Source: Bacteroidota bacterium
GTDB lineage: Bacteria; Bacteroidota; Bacteroidia; Bacteroidales; Prolixibacteraceae
Direction: 5' to 3'
Assembly (NCBI GenBank): GCA_030632865.1
Contig: DAOVTY010000016.1
Coordinates: 1-20,663 of the forward strand
Length of the DNA stretch: 20,663 nucleotides
Part shown: piece by piece, positions 6,413-12,912 of the stretch
Numbering within the stretch: the stretch's first letter is position 1
Layout of the letters: each line of letters starts with the position of its first letter
The notes under the pieces: model-generated
What the model was told of the DNA's origin: nothing
Seen by the model: the letters and a program-made list of their open reading frames with translations, nothing else
Databases searched by the model: none
Position numbers and translations under genes: made by a program

Positions 6413-7222
6413 TTGCTCAACATAGAAACATATAAAACTGAACTATTTCCCGATTTGATTGAAAGAATTTGGATTGCGGAGAATATTGAAAGAGAAGTGG
6501 AGTTATTGATTCCTCCAAATCAATATGTCAACTTAATTTTTGCCCTTAATAATTCTACATACAAACGAAATCATTTATGGATAAATACACCTCAAATAGA
6601 AGGGATTTCTTTTGAAAGCACAGTTTTAACCTATCCAGCAGGGACGAAATTGATTGGATTAAGATTTTTTGCTTTTGGTTTATATCCCTTTATTCAAATT
6701 CAAGGAAAAAAACTAATTAATAACTCGCTTAATTACCCTCTTGAAACGGAAAGAATAAAAGACATTATTAATTATTCTGTTAACGATTCATACACCATTT
6801 TAGTTCACAAGGTTTACGAATTGCTGAGTGAATTATTTTGCAAAAAATCATATGATGCAGTTTTTCAGATTATGGACTTTTATAAACAATTCAGATGGAA
6901 TGATGAAATATATTCTATTGAAGAATATTGCAAAAAATCAGGAACAAATTACACAACGCTTAATCGTAATTTTACCAGAATAGTTGGAATTACTTCCAAG
7001 AAATTTGAGAGACTTATAAAATTTCGCAAGTCACTTTGTAGTTTGATCGACAGTGAAGATAATCTAACTTCAATAGGTGCAAATTCGGGGTATTTTGACC
7101 AAGCACACTTTATTCGTGAATTTAAAATATTTTTAAATCAAACACCCTCTGATTACCATGCATTAATAAAATCGGCTGATACAGAAAGTAAAATAATCAA
7201 TTACAACTTCAAATTATTTTAG
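6413..7222 (+). CDS. AraC-family transcriptional regulator
   Basis: Transcription factor of 269 residues. The N-terminal part (about 1-150; FPDLIERIWIAEN, ELLIPPNQYVNLIFALNN, YPAGTKLIGLRFFAFGLYPF) is a beta-rich sensing domain of the kind that precedes many Bacteroidota AraC domains (DUF6597-like). The C-terminal 100 residues carry two helix-turn-helix units: SIEEYCKKSGTNYTTLNRNFTRIVG and NLTSIGANSGYFDQAHFIREFKIF in parts, ending with the family motif LNQTPSDYH. The only sensible start is TTG at 6413, because no in-frame ATG precedes the domain; a start further upstream is possible since the frame stays open. It could govern the following VOC and HAD genes or the exporter, but nothing in the sequence proves a target. 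Confidence 0.88.
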   Translation: MLNIETYKTELFPDLIERIWIAENIEREVELLIPPNQYVNLIFALNNSTYKRNHLWINTPQIEGISFESTVLTYPAGTKLIGLRFFAFGLYPFIQIQGKKLINNSLNYPLETERIKDIINYSVNDSYTILVHKVYELLSELFCKKSYDAVFQIMDFYKQFRWNDEIYSIEEYCKKSGTNYTTLNRNFTRIVGITSKKFERLIKFRKSLCSLIDSEDNLTSIGANSGYFDQAHFIREFKIFLNQTPSDYHALIKSADTESKIINYNFKLF

Positions 7223-7261
7223 CGTGTTTAAAATATACAATTTCTTAAGTTTCTTACCACA

Positions 7262-7269
7262 TACTTTTG
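7262..7269 (+). promoter_or_regulatory. Bacteroidota -7 box before the VOC gene
   Basis: TACTTTTG matches the TAnnTTTG consensus exactly and lies 24 nt before the ATG at 7294. A matching TTTG or TTG at the -33 position is not clear (TTTC at 7241-7244), so this is a moderate call. Confidence 0.5.
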
Positions 7270-7293
7270 TTCTGTAATTAAAAATTAAACAGT

Positions 7294-7683
7294 ATGAGAA
7301 TTGAACATTTAGCAATTTGGGCACATAATTTAGAAGAATTAAAAGAATTTTATATTAAGTACTTTGGAATGAAGTCTAGCGAAAAATACACGAACATTAA
7401 AAAAAACTTTTCTTCCTATTTCTTATCGTTCAATGGAGAATCAACCCGAATAGAAATTATGCATAGACCTGATATTATTAAATTGAGTGGAAAACATTCC
7501 AAATCTTTTGGATTAACTCACATTTCAATATCGGTGGGAAACAGAGCAAAAGTTGATTTGTTGACTGAACAATTACGTACTGATGGATATAAAATTGTAG
7601 GAGAGCCCAGAACTACTGGAGATGGTTATTACGAAAGTGTTATAGAGGATTGCGAAAGGAATTGGGTTGAAATCACAGAATAG
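7294..7683 (+). CDS. VOC-fold (glyoxalase/bleomycin-resistance family) protein
   Basis: Single-module protein of 129 residues with the two beta-alpha-beta-beta-beta halves of the vicinal-oxygen-chelate fold. The four expected metal ligands are all visible: His5 (RIEHLAIW), Glu54 (RIEIM), His76 (LTHISISV) and Glu126 (NWVEITE). The ending WVEI and the segment DGYYESVIEDCERN are typical of the glyoxalase I-like group. A metal-dependent lyase, isomerase or resistance role is therefore plausible, but the substrate cannot be read from the sequence. A HAD phosphatase gene follows after only three bases, so the two are almost certainly cotranscribed. Confidence 0.88.
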   Translation: MRIEHLAIWAHNLEELKEFYIKYFGMKSSEKYTNIKKNFSSYFLSFNGESTRIEIMHRPDIIKLSGKHSKSFGLTHISISVGNRAKVDLLTEQLRTDGYKIVGEPRTTGDGYYESVIEDCERNWVEITE

Positions 7684-7686
7684 ACT

Positions 7687-8286
7687 ATGGAAATTAAAAA
7701 TATAATATTTGATTTTGGAGGTGTACTAATTGATTGGAATCCGAGATACCTGTATCGCAATGTCTTTCACGATGAAATTGAGATGGAGTTCTTTTTAAAC
7801 AAAATTTGCAGTCCAGAATGGAATCTCAAACAAGACGCTGGGCGCAGTTTCATGGAAGCCACTAAAGAATTAGCGAAAAAATTTCCTCAATACGAAAACG
7901 AGATTATAAATTATTATACTAACTGGACAAAAATGATTGGAGGAGCAATCGAAAAAAATGTGGCTCTAATAGAGAATTTAAAAGAGAAATACCGTTTATT
8001 TGGACTCACCAATTGGTCGGCTGAAACATTTTCTAAAGTAAAAAATCAATATCCTTTTTTTAAAGAATTTGAAGGTATCGTAGTTTCAGGAGCAGAGAAA
8101 ATTGTAAAGCCTGATTCAAGAATTTACAAATTGTTACTTACTCGGTATGGATTAATTGCGAATGAATCATTGTTTATTGATGACAATCAGGAAAATATTA
8201 AAGCTGCCATTAAACTTGGTTTTAATACAATTCATTTAGAAGAAAATGTAAACTTGAAAAATGAATTTCAGAAGTTAGCAATATAA
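7687..8286 (+). CDS. HAD-superfamily phosphatase (HAD-IA, YihX-like)
   Basis: Cytoplasmic HAD hydrolase of 199 residues. Motif I is IIFDFGGVLIDWNP with the nucleophile Asp9; the +2 position is Gly rather than Asp, as in the YihX-type sugar-phosphate phosphatases. Motif II is FGLTNWS (Thr108-Asn109), motif III is KIVKPD (Lys141), and motif IV is LFIDDNQENI (Asp165-Asp166). The alpha-helical cap of the C1 class lies at about residues 16-90. The substrate is probably a small phosphorylated metabolite. The missing +2 Asp makes a phosphatase role less certain, although YihX is active without it. It forms an operon with the VOC gene directly upstream. Confidence 0.88.
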   Translation: MEIKNIIFDFGGVLIDWNPRYLYRNVFHDEIEMEFFLNKICSPEWNLKQDAGRSFMEATKELAKKFPQYENEIINYYTNWTKMIGGAIEKNVALIENLKEKYRLFGLTNWSAETFSKVKNQYPFFKEFEGIVVSGAEKIVKPDSRIYKLLLTRYGLIANESLFIDDNQENIKAAIKLGFNTIHLEENVNLKNEFQKLAI

Positions 8287-8606
8287 AAAACTACATACAT
8301 TCGAGTAGGTATAACAACCAAATAGACAACACTGGATATGATTTGTCCCAAAAGGATATTATCGAGGTAATCAGTGTCAAAAATAAATATTGAATAACAA
8401 TAACATATAGTACTAATCTGCTCCAGCAGAAAGAATAGAAACAATTATCCATAAAAGGATACATCCTCTATTAAAGAAGATATAGAGTGATGCCATCCTT
8501 TTTCCGCCCACTAGTATGCGATTGTACCATGTTTTTTCTATTATAGGATAAAACCCACATTATAAAATGGCACGAATATGCGATATAAATTGGCTATTTA
8601 TTATTA
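8287..8606. other. 320-nt intergenic stretch with one strong hairpin
   Basis: No gene of believable composition is seen. The main structure is the hairpin at 8453-8502, listed separately. The element AAAAGGATA also occurs at 8355-8363, about 100 nt before its copy at the hairpin base. The last part, before the signal-peptide start at 8646, is very AT-rich without a clear TAnnTTTG box. Confidence 0.6.
8453..8502. terminator. Imperfect 18-bp hairpin followed by T's
   Basis: AAAAGGAT (8453-8460) pairs with ATCCTTTT (8495-8502), CATC (8462-8465) with GATG (8489-8492), and CTCTAT (8466-8471) with ATAGAG (8482-8487). This leaves a 10-nt loop, one bulged base and a small internal loop. The 3' arm runs into TTTTT. 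It may end transcription from the VOC-HAD pair, although it lies 170 nt after the stop; alternatives are a small structured RNA or a remnant of an inverted-repeat element. Confidence 0.45.
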
Positions 8607-8645
8607 ATGAATTATTACTATTTTTATCAGCCAAATTTGAAGATT

Positions 8646-10289
8646 ATGAGAGCAGTTGTTTTTCTACTTTTATTTACAATATTATTTGTTTTTTCAAACA
8701 CCATTTCGGCGCAACAAAAAACAGATTTACATAAAAATAAACCCAAAGTTGTTATCGGGATTGTTGTCGAAAATATGCGCCCCGATTATATTCAGCGATA
8801 TTGGAACAAATTTCAAAACAACGGATTTAAAAAGCTTTATACTCAAGGTGCAGTCTGTTCTAATGTACATCTTTCTCAACACATTCAAAATTACGCCACC
8901 GGAACTGCAACTCTGTTTTCAGGAATAAATCCATCTATTCATGGAATTATAGACAAAACATGGTACGACAGACTAAAAAATAAAGAAATGGAATGCACCG
9001 AAGACGATTACTATTTTACAGTTGGAGCCGACACCGATGCCGGAAATGCATCTCCAGTAAAATTACTTTCTACAACAATTACCGATGTTTTAAAAATATA
9101 TTCGCAAGGAAAATCGAAAGTTTTTAGTGCAGCATTAAATCGAGAGACAGCAATTTTTTCTGCCGGACATGCTGCCGATGGTGCATATTGGTTTGATATA
9201 GAATCTGGCAGAATGATTTCAAGTTCGTTTTACATAAATACTTTTCCAGATTGGGTGCGACTGTTTAACAGCGAAAATTATGCTGAAATGTATAGTTACC
9301 GAACATGGACAACACTTCTGCCCGAGGCAACATACACCGAAAGTTTACGCGATGATTATTTGTTGGAAAGAGGGTACTTTGGCGAGTTCAACACATTTCC
9401 GCACAATATTAGTAAATACTTAAAACGCACAGAAAACTTCAAACCATTTAAAACTACCCCTTCTGCAAATTTAATGATAAAGGATTTTACACTTAAAATG
9501 CTTGAAAGTGAAGATATAGGAACCGACGAGCATACAGATTTTGTTACAACAGTTTTTTCATCTATGGATTACGAAAACAATTCGTTTGGTCCTGCCTCAC
9601 TAGAAATGGAAGATACTTATTTGTATCTCGACAAATATATTGGGGAACTTATTGATTCTGCAGAAACCAGATTTGGAAAAGAAAATATACTTTTCTTTCT
9701 AGTGGGAAATACATCAGCATCGTACCCTGTAAATTATTTAAAAGAGGAGTTTAATTTGCCTGTGGATAATTTTAACGTAGAAAGTGCAATTGCCCTTTTA
9801 ACATCGTTTTTAAATATTACTTACGGCGAAAATAAATGGATTGAACATTACGCAGACTTGCAAGTTTATCTCGATCACGATTTAATTAAAAAACAAAAAT
9901 TAGATTTAGATGAAATACGCAACGTATCTTCTAACTTCATTAATCAATTCGAAGGTGTTCAAATTTCATTAACGTCACACCAATTAGAGCGAGGAAGTGC
10001 GGCAAACGGGTTGCTTGAAATGCTTTATAAGTCTTACGCAAAAAACAGATCAGGCGATTTTCTTTTTATGCTAAAAGAGGGATGGCAACCTATATACAAG
10101 TTTAAAAAAGTAAATTACACCGACCAATCGCATATTCCATTAGTTTTTTACGGATCACAAATTCAGCCTCAAAAAATAAAAGAGAGATACAACGGAATCG
10201 ACTTTGTACCAACTATTGCCGAATTACTTTCAATTCCAATTCCCGATAAATGTCAAGGTGAAATTATTGATCAGGTTCTGGTAAAATAA
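8646..10289 (+). CDS. Secreted PafA-like alkaline phosphatase superfamily protein, probably inactive
   Basis: Protein of 547 residues from the ATG at 8646, which begins a clean signal peptide (MRAVVFLLLFTILFVFSNTISAQ); an ATG at 8607 in frame would add 13 residues before it. The whole length follows the PafA-type phosphatases: MRPDYIQRYWNKF, GINPSIHGII, GHAADGAYWFD, FGPASLEMEDTYLYLD and SHIPLVFYG are all family landmarks. The active site is largely gone. The first Asp ligand (DQMR type) is Glu42, the Asn of GNDW is Lys104, the Lys/Arg pair is Asn165-Glu167, the His after DYxxH is Asn312, and the Asp-His pair is Asn355-Thr356. Asp308 and a Thr at 85 remain. It is likely periplasmic or surface-exposed with a binding or structural role rather than phosphatase activity. 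The gene to its right is convergent. Confidence 0.85.
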   Translation: MRAVVFLLLFTILFVFSNTISAQQKTDLHKNKPKVVIGIVVENMRPDYIQRYWNKFQNNGFKKLYTQGAVCSNVHLSQHIQNYATGTATLFSGINPSIHGIIDKTWYDRLKNKEMECTEDDYYFTVGADTDAGNASPVKLLSTTITDVLKIYSQGKSKVFSAALNRETAIFSAGHAADGAYWFDIESGRMISSSFYINTFPDWVRLFNSENYAEMYSYRTWTTLLPEATYTESLRDDYLLERGYFGEFNTFPHNISKYLKRTENFKPFKTTPSANLMIKDFTLKMLESEDIGTDEHTDFVTTVFSSMDYENNSFGPASLEMEDTYLYLDKYIGELIDSAETRFGKENILFFLVGNTSASYPVNYLKEEFNLPVDNFNVESAIALLTSFLNITYGENKWIEHYADLQVYLDHDLIKKQKLDLDEIRNVSSNFINQFEGVQISLTSHQLERGSAANGLLEMLYKSYAKNRSGDFLFMLKEGWQPIYKFKKVNYTDQSHIPLVFYGSQIQPQKIKERYNGIDFVPTIAELLSIPIPDKCQGEIIDQVLVK

Positions 10290-10295
10290 AAACTA

Positions 10296-10703
10296 TTACT
10301 TATATTTTTTATTGATATTATTTCCAGAGATTTTCTTTAAATCTTTTGAATCTGATTGTAAACTACTTTGCTTTTTAGTACGATTTTTATTTTGAATTTC
10401 AGACTCTAATTTAACAACCAAAGTTGTATCGTTTTTCAATACAATATATCGAGAATAGTCTTTAAAACCATCATCAGAGATTTTAATTTCCAACGGTCCT
10501 TTTGTTAAAGCCAATTTAAAAAATCCGTTTTTATTAGTAATTGTTCCAATATTCGATGATTGATCGAAAACAGATACATTTTCCAATGCCTCTCCACTTT
10601 TGCTGTTTGTTACTTTACCCGAAATTGTTACTAATTGTGCCTTCCCTGTAAAACATAAAAGCATCATACAAATTAATAATTGGGTGGTTAAAATTGTTTT
10701 CAT
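10296..10703 (-). CDS. Small secreted protein with a carboxypeptidase-regulatory-like domain
   Basis: Protein of 135 residues. A signal peptide covers about residues 1-22 (LICMMLLCFTGKAQ). It is followed by one Ig-like carboxypeptidase D regulatory domain, roughly residues 24-100: TISGKVTNSKSGEALENVSV, then TNKNGFFKLAL, KISDDGFKDYSRYIV and DTTLVVKLE. This domain normally forms the N-terminal plug extension of SusC/TonB-dependent receptors or sits in larger outer-membrane proteins. Here it is alone and followed by a basic, low-complexity tail (KKQSS to NNINKKYK). Function is unknown; an extracytoplasmic binding or scaffold role is a guess. The stop is six bases from that of the convergent phosphatase-like gene. 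Confidence 0.8.
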   Translation of the reverse strand: MKTILTTQLLICMMLLCFTGKAQLVTISGKVTNSKSGEALENVSVFDQSSNIGTITNKNGFFKLALTKGPLEIKISDDGFKDYSRYIVLKNDTTLVVKLESEIQNKNRTKKQSSLQSDSKDLKKISGNNINKKYK

Positions 10704-11035
10704 TTGATTAATTGCTACTTTATAAACTTATTCGAAGTGCCCAAAACAACCCTTTAATATATATCTCTGATTGTTTTTCTTTCAATCTCCGAAACTTCAA
10801 ATAATATTTTATTTAATTGTTATTGTTTCCTGTCTATATATAAGAACTAATTTTTAAGGTAAAGGTTGCTTTCTTCTAAATAAATATTTTTCATAATTTT
10901 AAATACTCCTTATTTAGAATGAAACATGACTTTTAACATATCAAAATATTTCGTAAAACACAAAGTGAATTTAATTGATTTATACAATAGCTCAATAAAA
11001 TATGCAAAAAAATAATTACATCCAAACATGCTGGA

Positions 11036-11048
11036 TAACATCATGTTA
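11036..11048. promoter_or_regulatory. Palindrome upstream of the hyd promoter (possible operator)
   Basis: TAACAT-C-ATGTTA is a perfect 6-bp palindrome around one base. It ends about 12 nt before the -33 region of the predicted hyd promoter, a common place for an activator site. An overlapping AACATG (11025-11030) and CATGTT (11042-11047) pair lies in the same place. It does not resemble a Rex or FNR box that I know. Confidence 0.35.
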
Positions 11049-11060
11049 AACAACAATTAC

Positions 11061-11092
11061 TTAGTATATATTCATCCATCTCCTTAAATTTG
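11061..11092 (+). promoter_or_regulatory. Predicted promoter of hydCBA
   Basis: TAAATTTG at 11085-11092 matches the TAnnTTTG -7 box exactly. TTAG at 11061-11064 stands 20 nt before it, where TTTG is expected, with one mismatch. The transcript would start near 11100, leaving a leader of about 120 nt before the ATG at 11219. Confidence 0.5.
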
Positions 11093-11218
11093 TATCATAA
11101 AACAATATTTACTCAAAGCCCTTTTCAGAGTAATATTAAGCGAACGGATCCTGCCTTAACTGGCGCATTACTTAACAAAATAAATAATAACTATTTTAAA
11201 ACTACTTATTTCCAATAT

Positions 11219-11695
11219 ATGGATTCCATACAATCTTTAATAAAAAATTTGGCCGACCAACATGGTAGAAAAAGAGAGAGTCTGCTGCCAATTATGCAAG
11301 CGGTAGTAGAGCAAGAGAATTATCTCTCTGAATATTCCATGGTCGAAATCGCACGCGAAGTAGATATTCCGGCAGCCGATGTTTATGGCACTGCAACATT
11401 CTACTCATTTATCGAAACAAAGCCTGCAGGTAAATACATTATTCGTATTTGCAAAACAATTGCTTGTGTAATGAAAGGGAAAAACCAGGTGCTGTTTGCC
11501 ATTCAAGACATGCTAAAAATTAAGTTGGGAGAAACCACCCCAGACAAACGCTTTTCACTTTTAGAGTCGAACTGCCTTGGCTGGTGCCACAAAGCGCCTG
11601 CAATGCTAATCAATAACGAAGTATATACCGAGCTAACTCCAGAAAAGGTAAGGGAGATACTTTCTGATTATATGAGAAAAAATGGTCAATACTAA
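11219..11695 (+). CDS. hydC: NADH-linked [FeFe] hydrogenase subunit HydC (NuoE-like)
   Basis: Small thioredoxin-fold [2Fe-2S] subunit of 158 residues that carries electrons between the flavin subunit and the hydrogenase subunit. The cluster ligands are Cys78 and Cys83 (CKTIAC) and Cys119 and Cys123 (CLGWC), the NuoE pattern. The N-terminal helical part has SLLPIMQAVVEQENYL and VYGTATFYSFI, also typical. The ATG at 11219 (MDSIQSLIKNLADQHG) is the sensible start. The frame stays open back to a TTG at 11090, but that TTG is the end of the predicted -7 box, and the 43 extra residues resemble nothing in the family. The hydB gene follows after 12 bases. It belongs to the HydABC trimer. Confidence 0.9.
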   Translation: MDSIQSLIKNLADQHGRKRESLLPIMQAVVEQENYLSEYSMVEIAREVDIPAADVYGTATFYSFIETKPAGKYIIRICKTIACVMKGKNQVLFAIQDMLKIKLGETTPDKRFSLLESNCLGWCHKAPAMLINNEVYTELTPEKVREILSDYMRKNGQY

Positions 11696-11707
11696 AAACT
11701 GGAAATT

Positions 11708-12892
11708 ATGGCAAATTCACATCAACTAAAAAGGGTAGATTTTATTTTCAGAAACGAAAACGACTGGGAAAAAGTTTTATCATCTACCATAAAAAAGAAA
11801 CCAAACGAGCTTATTAACGAGCTTATTAGCTCGGAATTAAAAGGTCGTGGCGGTGCGGGATTTCCTACTGGGCTAAAGTGGAAATACACATCGGAAGAAG
11901 AATCAGACGAAAAATATATTATATGCAATGCCGATGAAGGCGAACCAGGAACATTTAAAGACCGCGAAATTCTATCGAAAGTACCATATAAAGTACTAAC
12001 AGCAATGGCTGTTTGCGGTTACGTAACCGGTGCAACAAAAGGATTTATTTATTTGAGGGGAGAATACAAATTTCTGGAGGCAGAGTTAAACAAGGAAATT
12101 GCTGAATTTGAATATTATTGTAACGAAATTAATTTCGATTTCAAAATTTCAATTTTCATGGGTAGTGGCGCATATATTTGTGGTGAAGAAACTGCCCTAA
12201 TGGAATCGATGGAAGGAAGGCGTGGTGAACCTCGCAATAAGCCACCATTCCCAACACAAGTGGGTTATATGGGGAAACCAACTGTAATAAATAATGTGGA
12301 AACACTGGTTCACACTTATACAATTTTCAAATACGGTGCTAAAAAATTCTACGACCTTGGCGTTCAATATTCACGCGGCACAAAACTATTCTCGGTCTCG
12401 GGCGACACGCCAAAACCAGGAATTTATGAGCTGGAACTGGGAATGAGCCTGCAAGATTTTGTTTACGAATTTGGCGATGGCGACACAAAAGCTGTTCAGG
12501 TTGGTGGAGCATCTGGATTTTTAGTACCTCGCAAAAAGTTTAAAGATGCCGCAATCGGGTTTAAAGGAAAACTAACCGGAATTTCGTTACCAACCGGCGG
12601 TTCAATGATGCTTTTTAACAGTTCGCGCTCGATGTTTAACGTGCTCGATAACTACCTTGAATTTTTTAGAGAAGAATCATGCGGACAATGTACACCTTGC
12701 CGGGTTGGTTGCCAGCAACTTCTGTTAGGAATCAAGGCAGTAAAACGAGGAGACAAGCCAGCATTATATCTCGATAAATTAATGCGGTTAACAGAAACAA
12801 TGCAGCTAACAGCCAAATGTGGATTGGGACAGTCTGTGGCAAATTCATTCTCTTCAATTGTAGAGAACTTCCGCGAAGAGATGATTTATTAA
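11708..12892 (+). CDS. hydB: NADH-linked [FeFe] hydrogenase subunit HydB (NuoF-like, short form)
   Basis: Flavin and NAD(H)-binding subunit, 394 residues. The FMN/NADH site motifs are GRGGAGFPTG (46-55) and NADEGEPGTFKDR (74-86), followed by GSGAYICGEETALMESMEGRRGEP in the SLBB/flavin region. The NuoF-type [4Fe-4S] site has Cys325, Cys328, Cys331 and Cys371 (CGQCTPC then AKCGLG). Compared with the Thermotoga maritima HydB it lacks both the N-terminal thioredoxin-like [2Fe-2S] domain and the C-terminal two-cluster ferredoxin domain. This is thus the bare NuoF core. The missing C-terminal clusters make electron bifurcation with ferredoxin less likely. It lies between hydC and hydA in one transcript, with gaps of 12 and 20 bases. 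Confidence 0.92.
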   Translation: MANSHQLKRVDFIFRNENDWEKVLSSTIKKKPNELINELISSELKGRGGAGFPTGLKWKYTSEEESDEKYIICNADEGEPGTFKDREILSKVPYKVLTAMAVCGYVTGATKGFIYLRGEYKFLEAELNKEIAEFEYYCNEINFDFKISIFMGSGAYICGEETALMESMEGRRGEPRNKPPFPTQVGYMGKPTVINNVETLVHTYTIFKYGAKKFYDLGVQYSRGTKLFSVSGDTPKPGIYELELGMSLQDFVYEFGDGDTKAVQVGGASGFLVPRKKFKDAAIGFKGKLTGISLPTGGSMMLFNSSRSMFNVLDNYLEFFREESCGQCTPCRVGCQQLLLGIKAVKRGDKPALYLDKLMRLTETMQLTAKCGLGQSVANSFSSIVENFREEMIY

Positions 12893-12912
12893 TAACCTGA
12901 AAAACTAAAGAA

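Larger units (their letters stand above)
10704..11218. other. 515-nt intergenic stretch before the hydrogenase genes
   Basis: No believable gene. Three structures stand out: a 10-bp perfect inverted repeat TTCTAAATAA/TTATTTAGAA (10874-10883 and 10910-10919, 26-nt loop), a short palindrome at 11036-11048 and a promoter box at 11085-11092, the latter two listed separately. The rest is AT-rich. The last 120 nt would be the untranslated leader of the hydrogenase transcript. Confidence 0.6.

Noticed and set aside
8607..8645. Upstream ATG at 8607 for the phosphatase-like gene
   Set aside because: It would put 13 polar and aromatic residues before an otherwise complete signal peptide; the ATG at 8646 starts the signal sequence cleanly.
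10874..10919. 10-bp AT-rich inverted repeat as a terminator or operator
   Set aside because: Too AT-rich, with a 26-nt loop and not adjacent to any gene end; noted only as part of the intergenic description.
11090..11218. TTG-initiated 43-residue extension of HydC
   Set aside because: The TTG is part of the predicted TAAATTTG -7 box, and the extra residues do not resemble NuoE-type proteins; the ATG at 11219 fits the family.
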